Of a stretch of DNA of 64,000 nucleotides, positions 1 through 11,575 are shown piece after piece. The stretch comes from Larimichthys crocea (lineage: Eukaryota; Chordata; Actinopteri; Sciaenidae), in assembly GCF_000972845.2 (NCBI RefSeq), contig NC_040032.1, positions 8,477,269 through 8,541,268 of the forward strand, written 5' to 3'. A model generated the notes under the pieces. The model had not been told where the DNA came from and searched no databases. It was given only the letters and a program-made list of their open reading frames with translations. The position numbers and the translations under genes were made by a program. Positions within the stretch are counted from its first letter, which is position 1. Each line of letters opens with the position of its first letter.

Positions 1-89
1 TGTGTGTGTGTGTGTGTCTGTGTGTGTGTCTGTGTGTGTGTGTGTCTGTGTGTGTGTGTGTGTGTCTGTGTGTGTGTCTGTGTGTGTGA
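1..89. repeat. (TG)n microsatellite with TC interruptions
   Basis: Nearly pure TG dinucleotides with occasional TC steps fill the left edge and continue off the window. Reading frames through it encode only Cys-Val runs and are not genes. Confidence 0.95.
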
Positions 90-221
90 TGTATCACGTG
101 TTCTTTGATTCGTCTTCCTTTGATCAGCCAATAAAAACACAGCAAACGTTACACCGGCGGGACAAAAATAGCCCGCTCAGGGAGGGGGTGTCGATTTATC
201 CACCGGTTTGATCCCCATCAC

Positions 222-268
222 CAGCTCCACCTGCTCCATCAGCTCCACCTGCTCCATCAGCTCCATCA
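222..268. repeat. 18-bp short tandem repeat
   Basis: The unit AGCTCCACCTGCTCCATC occurs about two and a half times. It has no visible coding context. Confidence 0.7.
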
Positions 269-392
269 GGGCGAGGAGCTTCACTGAGCGTCGACTCAGT
301 TTGATCCAAATAAAGATCCAGATCCTGCTCAACGTTCCCACAAAAAACTCTGGAAAAATCCTATTCTCAGCTGAGAGGCTGTCCAAGACAAA

Positions 393-393
393 C

Positions 394-448
<55 letters not shown>

Positions 449-616
449 ACACAGACAGACACTCACACACACAGACAGACACACACACTCACACACACAG
501 ACACACACACACACACACACACAGACACACACTCTCACACACACAGACACACACACTCACACACACACACTGACACACACAGACACACACACTCACACAC
601 ACACTCACACACACAA
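393..616. repeat. (CA)n compound microsatellite
   Basis: A long CA run is followed by CA blocks broken by CAGA, CACT and CTCA variants. It is the complementary motif to the TG run at the window edge. Confidence 0.95.
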
Positions 617-1030
617 CTGACAGAAACACTAAATTGTCTGGGTTTCAAAATTTAGCATTCGGTTGCCTAGCAACAGCAGTCAGTCTCCAGGCTCGCCGCT
701 GGAGGCGGGTCAGGCGTCTCCATCTTGTAAAGTGGTGCAGCCCTCAGATAACACCACCCCCCCCCTGAGGTCCACGCTGGCTCTTTAATCACACTGCTCA
801 TTATGTAATCACTGTCAGGCGGCCCGCTGAGGACGAGGCCGGCAACCTGACCCGGAGCCCGACTCGCCGCCGCCGGCTCCTCCAATACCTGTCCAGCCTT
901 TTGTCCAGCAGCTCGTCTCCAGCCTGTCTCCAGAGAAACATCCACAGCGCAGACTGATAATGAGATCTGTCCAGAGAAACATCCACAGCGCAGACTGATA
1001 ATGAGATCTGCTGAAGGTAAACGTGTTATC
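617..1030. other. Unique spacer with a 42-bp tandem duplication
   Basis: No gene is recognised. At 929-1012 a roughly 42-bp stretch beginning TCCAGAGAAACATCCACAGC is present twice in tandem. A short minus-strand frame across the rest is open but resembles no protein I know. Confidence 0.6.
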
Positions 1031-1722
1031 AGGAGGCCGAGAGACAGCGAGAGACAGCGAGAGACAGCGAGAGACGCAGAGAGACAGCGAGAGACGCAGA
1101 GAGACGCCGAGAGACACAGAGAGACGCCGAGAGACACAGAGAGACGCAGAGAGACGCATAGAGACAGCGAGAGACGCAGAGAGACAGCGAGAGACGCATA
1201 GAGACGCCGAGAGACACAGAGAGACGCCGAGAGACACAGAGAGACACCGAGAGACGCAGAGAGACGCCGAGAGACAGCGAGAGACGCAGAGAGACGGCGA
1301 GAGATGCCGAGAGACACAGAGAGACGCAGAGAGACGCCGAGAGACACCAAGAGACGCAGAGAGACACCGAGAGACACAGAGAGACGCCGAGAGACAGCGA
1401 GAGACACAGAGAGACGCCGAGAGACGCCGAGAGACACCGAGAGACGCATAGAGACGCCGAGAGACGCAGAGAGACGCAGAGAGACACAGAGAGACGGCGA
1501 GAGACGCATAGAGACGCCGAGAGACGCCGAGAGACGCAGAGAGACACCGAGAGACGGCGAGAGACGGCGAGAGACACCGAGAGACGTTGAGAGACGCAGA
1601 GAGACGCCGAGAGACGCAGAGAGACGCCGAGAGACGCCGAGAGACGCCGAGAGACGACGAGAGACGCAGAGAGACGCCGAGAGACGCCGAGAGACGACGA
1701 GAGACGCCAAGAGACGCCGAAA
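1031..1722. repeat. Decamer minisatellite, about 69 copies
   Basis: About 690 bp are made of a 10-bp unit of the form GAGACGCCGA, GAGACACAGA or GAGACGCAGA. Positions 6-8 vary while GAGA stays fixed. Because 10 is not a multiple of 3, all six frames cycle through similar Arg/Glu/Thr or Ser/Leu/Val-rich peptides. These frames are repeat artefacts. Confidence 0.95.
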
Positions 1723-1756
1723 ACACAAAAACATCAAACTGAAATAACTTTATTCA

Positions 1757-1946
1757 GCCTGTGATCAGGTGACCCACACTGACCTGTGATCAGCTGACCC
1801 ACACTGACCTGTGATCAGCTGACCCACACTGACCTGTGATCAGCTGACCCACACTGACCTGTGATCAGCTGACCCACACTGACCTGTGATCAGCTGACCC
1901 ACACTGACCTGTGATCAGCTGACCCACTCTGACCTGTGATCAGGTG
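1757..1946. repeat. 25-bp minisatellite, about 7 copies
   Basis: The unit is GACCTGTGATCAGCTGACCC followed by ACACT. Each copy holds the palindromes TGATCA and CAGCTG. Copies are almost identical, which indicates recent expansion. Confidence 0.93.
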
Positions 1947-2846
1947 AACGGTGTCTCTGTCACTCGTACGTCTGTTCTCACACTATGTAACTCTGAGAAG
2001 TACGTAACGCTTTACGGCACTAAGTCACACAGCAGCAACTATTTCACTGATTCTGGTGAAACTGGATCATATTTTATGGAGGAAATGTTTTCTGGTTTTC
2101 CCTCTGATGTCCTCCGCGATGGGGAACAGAGCCGGTGTCGTGCCAGAACTGGAGCTGGACGTTGGGGCTTGGCAGTGATGTAATCAGAACAAATACTCGA
2201 GTACAGCTGAACATAGTTACAGTGGGATTACTGATTTATAGAGATGACGAGCTCGTCCAATCAAACGTTTTGTTCCTAGAATTCAAACGTTACATACAGA
2301 AGATGAACGTTAGATGAACGTTGTCTAAATGTTTTGCACATGTTTCTGTTTTTAAAGCTTAAAATGACTCGCTGTGTATTTTTAGTCTGCACATGCTCAG
2401 TGCGCTCCAGGTGCTATATTCAGGTGTGAGTTAGCACGGTACATTATTAGCAGAGCTTCATTTGCATAAATTCCCGTGACAGTAACACTTCAACAATAAC
2501 TCTGCTGACTGACGATGCAGGAAATGACCCGCAGATACAGATCCATGATTTCCTCTGCGTCTGGATCTTTAATACTCGACTGTCAGCTGTGATCAATGAG
2601 CCTCATGTTAATCAGCAGAGCTCCGATTACAGCTTTGACTCGGTCCAAACGGGTCGGGCTCAAACACAGACCACCTCCAAAATCTAATTTACGTCCCCCG
2701 CCTGTCTCCTCTCGTCCTCCGCCTGTCTCCTCTCGTCCTCCGCCTGTCTTCGACTCTCTCCTGACAACCAACACAAAGCTTTGTCCACATGACCTTTCAG
2801 ATCACCTGCAGGGGGAGGCAGGAACACCCCGCCCTCCCTGTTTACC

Positions 2847-2848
2847 TG

Positions 2849-2895
<47 letters not shown>

Positions 2896-2900
2896 GCACG

Positions 2901-2931
<31 letters not shown>

Positions 2932-2962
2932 ATCAACACACACACACACACCAACACAAAGC
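2847..2962. repeat. (CA)n with a CG-rich core
   Basis: A CA run is interrupted near 2890-2910 by alternating CGCACGCG, then resumes. Alternating purine-pyrimidine with CG steps is the classical composition of Z-DNA-prone sequence. Confidence 0.9.
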
Positions 2963-3312
2963 ATCCAGAGGAACCAGACCCAGAGAACTCTCACAGCCGT
3001 CTGACAGACGGTCCAGAACCAGAGTGTGAATGTTTCTCCTGTCAGAACATTCGGACCTCTCTGCTTCAAACTGACTTCAGTGATCGTCGAGTCCTGATGG
3101 ATAAAAATCAAATCACCTCTCGATTGTTTTGGGCTCGTCAGCTGATCGTGGAAACAAATCAATGAAAAAATACAAAAATATGAAGAACCATGAATTTATG
3201 ACCAGAACCACAGGTCCACTTCCTCTTCCTGTCTGTGACTCAGTGAAGTCAAAAGGAACCGACGACAGCTCTGATCACGTTCTTCAACAGAACCATCTGA
3301 TTTAAAACCAGA

Positions 3313-3398
3313 ACCAGAAACGGTTCTTTACAGGAGAACCATTAAACGGTTCTTTACAGGAGAACCATTAAACGGTTCTTTACAGGAGAACGTTTAAA
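3313..3398. repeat. 26-bp tandem repeat, three copies
   Basis: The unit AAACGGTTCTTTACAGGAGA plus ACCATT is repeated three times with small changes in the last copy. Confidence 0.85.
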
Positions 3399-3618
3399 CA
3401 GTTGTCTTTTGTTCTGCTGAACAAACTGGGACCAATAAAGAAGTTTGAATATTATAATATATAATAATGTAATAATATAACGATGATAATATTATTGAGG
3501 TGTTTGTGTGTAAATCACGAGTTGATATTGTGGCAGAATATTTCATATCAAGCAGCCCGTCTTTCCTCCGGGTCAGAACAACGAACGGTTTCTGTTCAGG
3601 TACCGGAGCGTGACTCAC

Positions 3619-6600
3619 CTGCTCGGGGCTGATCCAGGCTCTGGTTGTCTGACTTCTCCTGCATCAGTCGGCGAGTCCATCGCAGCGTCCCGTCGTTCAC
3701 GGTCGACCGAAGCCCGGAAGAGACCGTCTCTGTGGAGGACATCGAGGGAGACGGTCAGAAAAATAATCAGCAACTTTAATCATCTGTTCATCATGTCAGA
3801 CATTATTCATGTCAACAGGCACCTCTGAACATTTTCAGTTTATGACGTCTGAGTGATCAACATTTTTAATATTTAATGATGTTTTATATCAAATAATTCA
3901 TCAATAATCGAGGTGATGAGCTGCAGTCTGTGACTCAGATTCAGGATTTGTGTTTAATAAGTTACTTTAAATGACGATGCAGTGATTTCAGTGAAAGCAG
4001 CACAAACAGAAACTGTTTGAGTTTTAAAACCAGATCTTCAGATTTCAGCCGTGTTGTCTCTGGATCTATTCCTGTCGTGCTGTGATTGTCTCCACAGTTA
4101 TTTTTGGCCCGGCAGCTTGTCGCTTCATGTTTCTGTTGCAGTGTGTTCAGCTGTCGGCAGCCGTCAGCTCTGAAATCTTTACGGCGTGTTTGGTTCCTCG
4201 ATAGCTGATCTCAGTTCAGGTTTCAGTTTTTACAGCTTTACTACGTCGACGCTCGAGGAACTCCCCACAGACACATCTGCTTCATCACATCCTCCACCCA
4301 CACGAGGCGGCGAGGCAGTTATTACGCCGTGCTCTCCACGCCGTCCTTTTATTCATGAGGCAGCTCGTGTGTGATTGCCAGCCGCTGTCGAGTCCCTTTG
4401 TACCTTCCAGCTCAATGAGCTCATTTCAGGAGGGCAGCGGTCGACACCGAGAGGAGACGTGAAGGCTTTCATGTCGAGGCATCAAGAGCAGCTCCAATCA
4501 TATGAAATTCAGATGTGTTTGTGCAGGAAATGGTTTTGTTCACACTTCGAAGTCTCAAAGGCCTGAACCGCCGAGTCTCATTAGAAAACGACAAAACACA
4601 GAGATTATTCTGTTTTACTGAACACGGGAACATTTACAACATCGACTGATGCTGCAACATCTAAATGAATCACCAACAGTAATAAAGAAAAATCACATTT
4701 ATAATATTAAATCAGAAAGTAACGTGCTGATATCCAGAATAACAGAACAACCTCAGCGTGATATTTATCAGTACATAGCGTGCTGATATCCAGAATAACA
4801 GAACATCCTCAGCATGATATTTATCAGTACATAACGTGCTGATATCCAGAACAACAGAACCCCAGCAACACATCAACACTAGCTTGTTAGCTACTTTGCG
4901 TCGGTCTACACGTTAGCACAGGTCAGCTGTTCTGTATCACGTATGAACCGGTGACATCACAGTCTGCTGACATCTTTGTGGATTATAGTGATGTCAGTCT
5001 GTGGTCATGTGACGTCCTAACCTCGTGTTGTTACGGACACGTAATGAATTGTTCAGATGTCATGTTTCTTAAAGGGACAGCGCAGGGAGCTTTAGTTCAC
5101 TTCAGACTGATGATATGTTTGTTTTAGGTTCATTATCAGCTGATCCTCGTGTGTGTGTTTGTAGAAACATGTTCGTTTGTTACGATCTAACGGATCTCTG
5201 TTCTGACATTAAAGACTTCATTTAAACTCAGAGTGTTTCACACGTTGGCAGCTCGTCCCGCTCTTGCTTACATTCCTGAGCTCGGCCTCTGTTCTGTCTC
5301 TCCGTCTCTCCGTCATTACAAAACTCAGACTCTGATTTGTTTCCATTTCTTTTTAGTAAGTTTGACAGTTCTGCTGTTGCTAACGCTAAACAGTGTTTCC
5401 CTGTTGAGCTGAGCTGGTAAACCAGAGCTCAGCAGGATGAAGCCTGAAACATTTGATTAACAACAACAGTAACTACATTTAATTTAACCCTCTATCGTTT
5501 GTACCACCGGGAAGAAGAAGAGGAGCGGAGCCGGTGTCGTGCCAGAACTGGAGCTGGGTGATACATAAGTTACTATCATGGATCACGTTAGCTGCTAAAG
5601 TGCTATAAATAACACATCACATGTTGCATCGAGCTAACGGTACCCAGTGACGCTGCATGTGTCAGACTGCTAACGTTAGCCCGCTGAAGCCACAATGAAC
5701 ATGTGACGTGCTCTGCAGTCACGTTAGCTTCCACTTTGGACTCGGGTTATATCGTGTTGTGCCAGAACAGGAGCTGGGCAAGCAGGCAACGCAAGTTCAG
5801 AACAAATACTCGAGTACAGCTGAACACGTCTACACAGCGTGACAGGTGAACTCATACGTACAGATCATAAACATACCTGCTCTCTGACCGTGACCTTTGA
5901 CCTTCACAGCTCGGTCATAACTCTGGCGTGCTGACGAGGTCACAGAGGATCAGTGACGAGCGTTTGTATGGAAATATCTTAATCCTGCCGTCACGCTGCT
6001 CAACATAAACAGGCCGGCTGAGTGTAAATACAGAGAACGTTGTTCAAACGCCAGACAAACGTTCATCTGCAGACCTTTAAATAACTGTCTGACTCATCGA
6101 GGCCTGAAGGCACCAACCTCCATCCTAACCCCGTCACCACGTCTGCTCCCTTCAGCACAAACAGACATCCCATCGCGTCAATCAAAGTCGACCGGACGGA
6201 CCGGCTTCCTCCGGTCTTACCCCAAACAGCTCCACGCCTCGGCGGGCTCAGCTGCAGCCTGACGTAGTAAATATCTCCACCTGTGAAATCCTCAATAGAG
6301 GCGATGCAGGCGACACATGAGTCTGCACATATTTCTTTATTCACCTGAGAAAACAGCTGAGGAACAGCTGATCTGACCTGAGGTCAAAACTGGGACTGAC
6401 AGAAGACAGAAGACAAGACCAGAGACAACACGACTACAAATGATGCTAATGCTAACTACGACATCACAGAGACTACGTCCAGGTTTTAGACAGTCTGCGG
6501 GGACGTCACGGAGACTACGTCCAGGTTTTAGACAGTCTGCGGGGACGTCACGGAGACTACGTCCAGGTTTTAGACAGTCTGCGGGGACGTCACGGAGACT

Positions 6601-7807
6601 ACGTCCAGGTTTTAGACAGTCTGCGGGGACGTCACGGAGACTACGTCCAGGTTTTAGACAGTCTGCGGGGACGTCACGGAGACTACGTCCAGGTTTTAGA
6701 CAGTCTGCGGGGACGTCACGGAGACTACGTCCAGGTTTTAGACAGTCTGCGGGGACGTCACGGAGACTACGTCCAGGTTTTAGACAGTCTGCGGGGACGT
6801 CACGGAGACTACGTCCAGGTTTTAGACAGTCTGCGGGGACGTCACGGAGACTACGTCCAGGTTTTAGACAGTCTGCGGGGACGTCACGGAGACTACGTCC
6901 AGGTTTTAGACAGTCTGCGGGGACGTCACGGAGACTACGTCCAGGTTTTAGACAGTCTGCGGGGACGTCACGGAGACTACGTCCAGGTTTTAGACAGTCT
7001 GCGGGGACGTCACGGAGACTACGTCCAGTTTACAGTCCAGTACGTCCATACTTGGTCGTGGCAGTGTGTATGTGTCATATTTCCTGTCGTGGTTACGAGC
7101 TTCACCTCGCCGTGGCGATGGCGTTCTTGGTCTCGTGGTCAACAGCTCGTCAACATTTAAAGCTGAAGTATGAATATTAATGTCTCGTCCTCACAGACAC
7201 TCAAACTAAAGTTCACTCGCCACGACCGTCACGATGCACCATGGGAAAAAAAGGTGAAGCAGCTGAGCATGTGACGAGCTGTGACCACGGCGACGATGAT
7301 GAGGGTGATGCCTTCAGGTGCTGTAGGAGTTAACGGCACTGTGACGAAGAGGAGACACGCATGAAGATGAAACATGAAACATGATCATACATGTGGAGAT
7401 GTGACCAGCACGGGAACCTCTGAGGTTTGTTTCAGATCAGACAGATGAAAGACCATGAAGATGGAGATGATGATGATGATGATGATGAAGATGATGAAGA
7501 TGATGATGATGAAGATGATGATGAAGATGATGCAGACAGTTTGATTGATTCAGACGTGTCAGAATATGAATCACAGTTCTTCTTCTTCTTCTTCTTCTTT
7601 TCTAAATATAACTTCATTAACATGCACACACTCAGATTTACATATATGAATATTAATCAGTGTGTGTGTGTGTGCGTGCGTGCGTGTCGTGCGCGCGCAG
7701 GACTCACCTGGTGTCTGCACCTGAACGAGCCACACGGCCGCGAGCAGCCCGAGCCCGCAGCAGCAGAGCCGCCGGAGGAGCCGCCTGCGCCTCGCTGCAG
7801 CTCTCAT
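3619..7807 (-). CDS. 5' part of an unidentified single-pass membrane protein (two exons)
   Basis: Two minus-strand exons are proposed. Exon 1 (7807-7708) starts at an ATG and reads MRAAARRRRLLRRLCC and onward: an arginine-rich head, then a hydrophobic stretch (about residues 14-30), ending CAG|GTGAGT in phase 1. Exon 2 (3729-3619, 111 nt) follows a TCCTCCACAG acceptor, ends CAG|GTGAGT, stays open, and encodes a polar stretch containing VNDGTLRWTRRLMQEK. The phases join without a shift. A basic head plus one transmembrane segment plus a polar stem is the layout of type II Golgi enzymes such as glycosyltransferases and sulfotransferases, but no catalytic domain is in the window and I cannot name the family. 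An upstream in-frame extension lacks an ATG. The roughly 4-kb intron holds minisatellites. A second copy of exon 1 lies at 17417-17516. Confidence 0.5.
4723..4890. repeat. 56-bp tandem repeat, three copies, related to a hairpin element
   Basis: Copies start at 4723, 4779 and 4835. Each contains CGTGCTGATATCCAGAATAA followed by CAGAAC, close to the arm sequence of the palindromic elements at 39.1-39.4 kb. This looks like a transposon end that was later amplified in tandem. Confidence 0.75.
4891..6459. other. Gene-free stretch with dispersed repeat pieces
   Basis: No coding exon is recognised. It contains the 34-bp segment TTACGGACACGTAATGAATT and onward at 5031-5064, repeated with one change at 54440-54473, and the two segments shared with 2.1-2.2 kb. 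A 93-codon minus-strand frame at 6344-6063 has no recognisable similarity and no clear splice context. Confidence 0.55.
6460..7028. repeat. 42-bp minisatellite, about 13 copies
   Basis: The unit starts GACTACGTCCAGGTTTTAGA, continues CAGTCTGCGGGGACGTCACG and ends GA. Copies are virtually identical. Since 42 is divisible by 3, a 246-codon frame runs through it encoding a 14-residue repeat; I regard this as a by-product. The same unit recurs at 10387-10491, about 14060-14356 and 36661-37541. Confidence 0.95.
7029..7597. other. Spacer with a (GAT)n/(GAA) trinucleotide run
   Basis: After the minisatellite there is unique sequence, then at about 7466-7532 a GAT/GAA trinucleotide run that reads as poly-Asp/Glu on one strand and poly-Ser on the other, followed by TTC repeats to 7600. 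No exon is recognised. It would lie inside the intron of the membrane-protein gene. Confidence 0.7.
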
Positions 7808-8141
7808 TCCTGAGCCGGCCTCATGTCCACCAGAACCAGAACCAGAACCAGAACCATCTGTTGCTGCTCTCTCACGGCTCTTCTTCTTCTTCACACTGTG
7901 TCTGCAGACAGCTTCCTCCTCTTCCTCCTCCAGCAGCGACTTCTCCGACAACTTGTGTAAAATCCCGCAGGCAGCAGCTGCTTCTCCTGCGGGTCCGGCT
8001 CGGTTCGGTCCGGTCCGGTGCTGTTCGGTCCTCCGTGCTCAGAGCTGACACCGAGCCGCCTCAGTCCGTCGAGCCTCCGGGACGCACATCTCCGCTCGGT
8101 GCGTTCATGCGGAGTGAAAGGTCGAAGCAGCAACAGGAGTG

Positions 8142-8177
<36 letters not shown>

Positions 8178-8387
8178 ACCGCCAGGAGGCGACAAACACA
8201 ACCTGCGGGAATTCCCGCCTCTTTCTGTCCGGACACACACACACACACACAGAACACCTGACAGGTCCAAACACCGCGTCACATGAGCCACCTGTTCCCG
8301 CCCCGCCCACACCTGCTCAGCTCCTGATTGGCTGAACACACCTGATCCAGATAATTAGTGAAAACAATGAATCTGTTATTGATAGAA

Positions 8388-8512
8388 CAGGTGAAGACAG
8401 ACAGGTGAAGACAGACAGGTGAAGACAGACAGGTGAAGACAGACAGGAAGCAGACAGACAGGAAGCAGACAGACAGGTGAAGACAGACAGGTGAAGACAG
8501 ACAGGAAGTGAC
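8388..8512. repeat. 14-bp tandem repeat (AGACAGACAGGTGA)n
   Basis: About nine copies of AGACAGACAGGTGA or the variant with GGAAGC. The reverse-complement version lies at about 16655-16790 in the other arm. Confidence 0.85.
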
Positions 8513-8717
8513 ACGCAGTAAACAGCTGTCCGACCACAGCCTCCACACACGGGGCGGCCGCTTAACCCACTACGCTACTGACAATGAATCAGTTTAATTA
8601 ATGTGAATAATTTAAACACATGACATAGATATTATTATATTTTGTTAAATTGAATTTCTATGATTATTTTTATGAGTTTGTTTTAACAACAGAAGAGCTC
8701 CATCAACATAAACATGA

Positions 8718-8808
8718 TTATTATTTTATTATTTTATTATTTTATGATTTATTATTTTATGATTTATTATTTTATGATTTTATTATTTTATGATTTATTA
8801 TTTTATGG
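8718..8808. repeat. AT-rich tandem repeat (TTATTTTATGATT)
   Basis: A low-complexity run of ATTATTTTATGATTT-type units. The inverted arm has a matching but shortened stretch near 16370-16440. Confidence 0.85.
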
Positions 8809-9024
8809 TGATTGATCAGTAGCAGCAGAGCTAAAGCTAATATGACAAAGCTAACACTGAGGATGACAGTTTAGAGCTAGTGCTAATGTAGCTAACTGCT
8901 AACATTAGCTAACATTACTTGATGGAAACATTGATCAGCAGTGAAGTGCTAACTGTGGTTAGCTCGGTCAGCCGTGTAGCTAACTGAACTGACTCAGCCC
9001 AGGACGCCAGGAGCCAAACCCGAC

Positions 9025-9211
9025 TGCTGTGTTCACTGTTAGACTGGACACTGCCGGTTCAGAGGTTCTGTCTCTGTGTTCACTGTTAGACTGGACACTG
9101 CCGGTTCAGAGGTTCTGTTGCCGTGTTCACTGTTAGACTGGACACTGCCGGTTCAGAGGTTCTGTTACTGTGTTCACTGTTAGACTGGACACTGCCGGTT
9201 CAGAGGTTCTG
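9025..9211. repeat. About 47-bp minisatellite, 4 copies
   Basis: The unit contains TGTTCACTGTTAGACTGGAC then ACTGCCGGTTCAGAGGTTCT. The opposite arm has about 13 copies at 15480-16130, so the two arms differ in array length. Confidence 0.9.
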
Positions 9212-10386
9212 GGTGCTGCAGCTCGTATCAGACGTCGTGTGACTCGGTGATAAATCGTCATAACTCTGCAGTCAAACAGTAACAGGACGCTGCAGCTCCT
9301 CTGATGACGCTGCTCTCTCTTTTTTATTGAAGTTCTGTTTTAAGCTGTTAACTTTTAACGGCAGACATTAACCAGACGACTTCTGTTCAGCACGAACTCG
9401 TGAAAAGCTCGGTGAACTTTCTGGGAAAGTGTGAGGCTGGATTATCAGCAGGCAGACAGCTTCAGCCTGTTTCTGGAAGCTCTCTGTGTGACAGCCAGCC
9501 TTAAACAGGCGGCAGGCCGCCTCCACATTAAGAGCTTCACAGCCAAAGATCATGTCTGAACTCTCTCAGGTTTCACGTGTTGACTGTTGTATTGTGTTGG
9601 AAACAAAGCGTCTCAGTCCACCGGCAGCTCGGCAGCTTGTTTGTGTTAATAATAATTAAAGTATCTGAAGTGTCAGGAAACAGGAAGCCTGAAAAGCTGC
9701 TGCTGCAGAGGCTGAAGCTGTGGTTCTGGTTCTGGTTCTGGTTCTGTTCAGTGATCAGTGATTTCTGGTTTATCAGGAAATGACAAACTCTAAAACACCA
9801 TGAAGAACACCTGAAGCACTGAAGATGTTCGGCCTCGTCGTCCTGTTTCGTGGTCTGAACGTTCAGACTTTGGGTCAGGGTTGTGGAGCCTCTTTATTTA
9901 CAGAACACGATGAGTCAAACTGGCGTTCAGCCCTCGAGCTGTGTGACACATCGCCTGAGCGAACGCTCCAACCCCAAATAAAGTCATCGGCCGGGCATTG
10001 TTGTTGTCAGCTCGGCTCCTGGTGTCAGGGAGAAGATGGAGCGTCTCTGGGCGGCCGGTGTTTAGGAAAGCCGTCCAGAGGACAGAGTCCTGGGAAATGT
10101 TTGTATGATGTTGTCGTGCTGTGTTATGTTCATGGAACAAGCTGTGGAAAGTGTTTTTGTCTCAGCTCAGGAGACGTGCGTCCAATCAGAGAGCTGCAAT
10201 CTGAAAATCTACGTTTGTTTATGAGACAGGCTGGTTTCATTCTGATATCTTTATATATTTATGATTTAAGAGACATTAAAGTGTTCTTAGAATCCTCATA
10301 ACTCTGTTTTAATCAACGTTTAATCACCTGGCAACAAGACTCGTTATGTTTCTGTTACCTCACAATGAGACTTTATATCTACAGAC
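9212..10386. other. Unique part of arm A, no gene recognised
   Basis: Several open frames of 60-160 codons exist (for example 9825-10301, plus strand), but none has recognisable motifs, and the equivalent frames in the other arm are broken by indels. I see no supported coding exon here. Confidence 0.55.
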
Positions 10387-10491
10387 CACTACGTCCAGGT
10401 TTTAGACAGTCTGCGGGGACGTCACAGACACTACGTCCAGGTTTTAGACAGTCTGCGGGGACGTCACAGAGACTACGTCCAGGTTTTAGAC
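10387..10491. repeat. 42-bp minisatellite, about 2.5 copies
   Basis: Same unit as 6460-7028. Its counterpart in the inverted arm (14060-14356) has about 7 degenerate copies. Confidence 0.9.
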
Positions 10492-11501
10492 CGAGTGCTC
10501 GTCTGTACGGTGAAACATCGTCATGATTTTGTGGTTTTGGTCCAGACATTTAAAAACATGAACCAGATCAGCTGCCGGGTCGGACAGTTCCTCGTCAGCA
10601 GCTTTCAGTTCCCTGCAGGATGTTCAATGTTCTGTTGGAGGTTTGACGGGTCAGGATGGAGCCATGCTGGCTCAGCTGATCCACGTCACAAACAGGAAGT
10701 CAAACTGTTCAAGTTTGATGCTTCCATCTTTAAAACTCTGTCAGTGTCTCCACAAGACCCAGAACCAGAACCAGCCCCAGCAGCAGCTGATCTCACTGCC
10801 TAGTCCAGCAGCAGTCAGCCCAGCTCGGCGTCTGTCTTTCAGCCTTTTATTTCACCAAGCTCTCACCAACCACTAAAAGTCAGTCCCACATTTACTCTTG
10901 TCCGGCGGCTTCTTGCTCGCTCACTCTCTCCTTTTCTCTTCTTAGCTTCCTCCGTCAGTTTTAATATTTTTTCTTTCATCTGTCAGTTTCAGTTCCGTCA
11001 GTTTTAATATTTTTTCTTTCATCTGTCAGTTTCAGTTTTTCTCTTTAACTCGTTCACGTCTCTGAGTCACATTTTGTTTATTCATTTTTCTTTCTTCCAC
11101 CTTCGTTGAACTTTTAACTTTTTTTTCTTCGTTGCCGATCTGATTTGGCCACGACACAAAAAACAGTTTCTTCCTCCAGAGTCCAGGACGGGACATCCTC
11201 GTCCATCCATCGTCTTCGTCTTCTTCAGTGAGTCTTCACGCCCGTTCAGACCTGACCAGAGAACTGAAGCCATGAAGAATCTTTTTCATCTTTATTCTTG
11301 GTTGAAATAATAAATAACTGTTCTCTGTCTGTAACTTCACACACATGAATATTTCTCGTGTTTCCGTTTTAGGGTCATTCAGCCACAATCAGACTTTTTT
11401 CTCTCTGTTGGATTTTCTGAGACAATTTATTGTTTTTAAATACCAAAATAATCAGATTCCCTCAGAGGAAGCATTCAACACATTCAGCTAGATTTCAGTG
11501 C

Positions 11502-11503
<2 letters not shown>

Positions 11504-11555
<52 letters not shown>

Positions 11556-11575
11556 TGAAGCACCTTTTTTTTTTA
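11504..11575. repeat. (ATC)n microsatellite and T tract at an arm boundary
   Basis: An ATC trinucleotide run followed by CTGAAGCACC and about ten T. The same boundary occurs in reverse at about 13029-13080 and again in direct orientation at 17690-17750. All rearranged junctions of this region fall here. Confidence 0.85.

Larger units (their letters stand above)
1947..3618. other. Intergenic or intronic DNA with short repeats
   Basis: No coding exon was recognised. It holds two segments shared with 5.5-5.8 kb (2129-2158 with 5528-5557, and 2185-2213 with 5798-5826), three copies of a 21-bp CTCCTCTCGTCCTCCGCCTGT unit near 2695-2750, a CA repeat and a 26-bp repeat listed separately, and an AT-rich stretch near 3447-3500. 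If the minus-strand gene starting at 7807 continues past 3619, this is its next intron. Confidence 0.6.
7598..11570. repeat. Left arm (A) of a large inverted duplication
   Basis: This 4-kb arm matches the reverse complement of 13030-17662 throughout. It includes exon 1 of the membrane-protein gene (7807-7708), a GT run, AT-rich DNA, minisatellites at 9025-9211 and 10387-10491, and a terminal (ATC)n plus T tract. This copy reads cleanly, whereas the other arm has many single-base indels. Confidence 0.9.

Noticed and set aside
667..1737. 356-codon minus-strand frame and overlapping frames
   Set aside because: They run through the decamer array in all frames with equivalent low-complexity peptides.
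6063..6344. 93-codon minus-strand frame
   Set aside because: No recognised domain and no strong splice signals in phase with the nearby membrane-protein exons.
6460..7028. CRISPR array
   Set aside because: Repeats are contiguous with no unique spacers, and the DNA is eukaryotic.
6440..7180. 246-codon plus-strand frame with a 14-residue repeat
   Set aside because: It follows the 42-bp minisatellite, whose length is divisible by 3; there is no start context, splice support or homology.
9825..10301. 158-codon plus-strand frame in arm A
   Set aside because: No motifs, and the copy in A' is broken in many places; composition is not coding-like.
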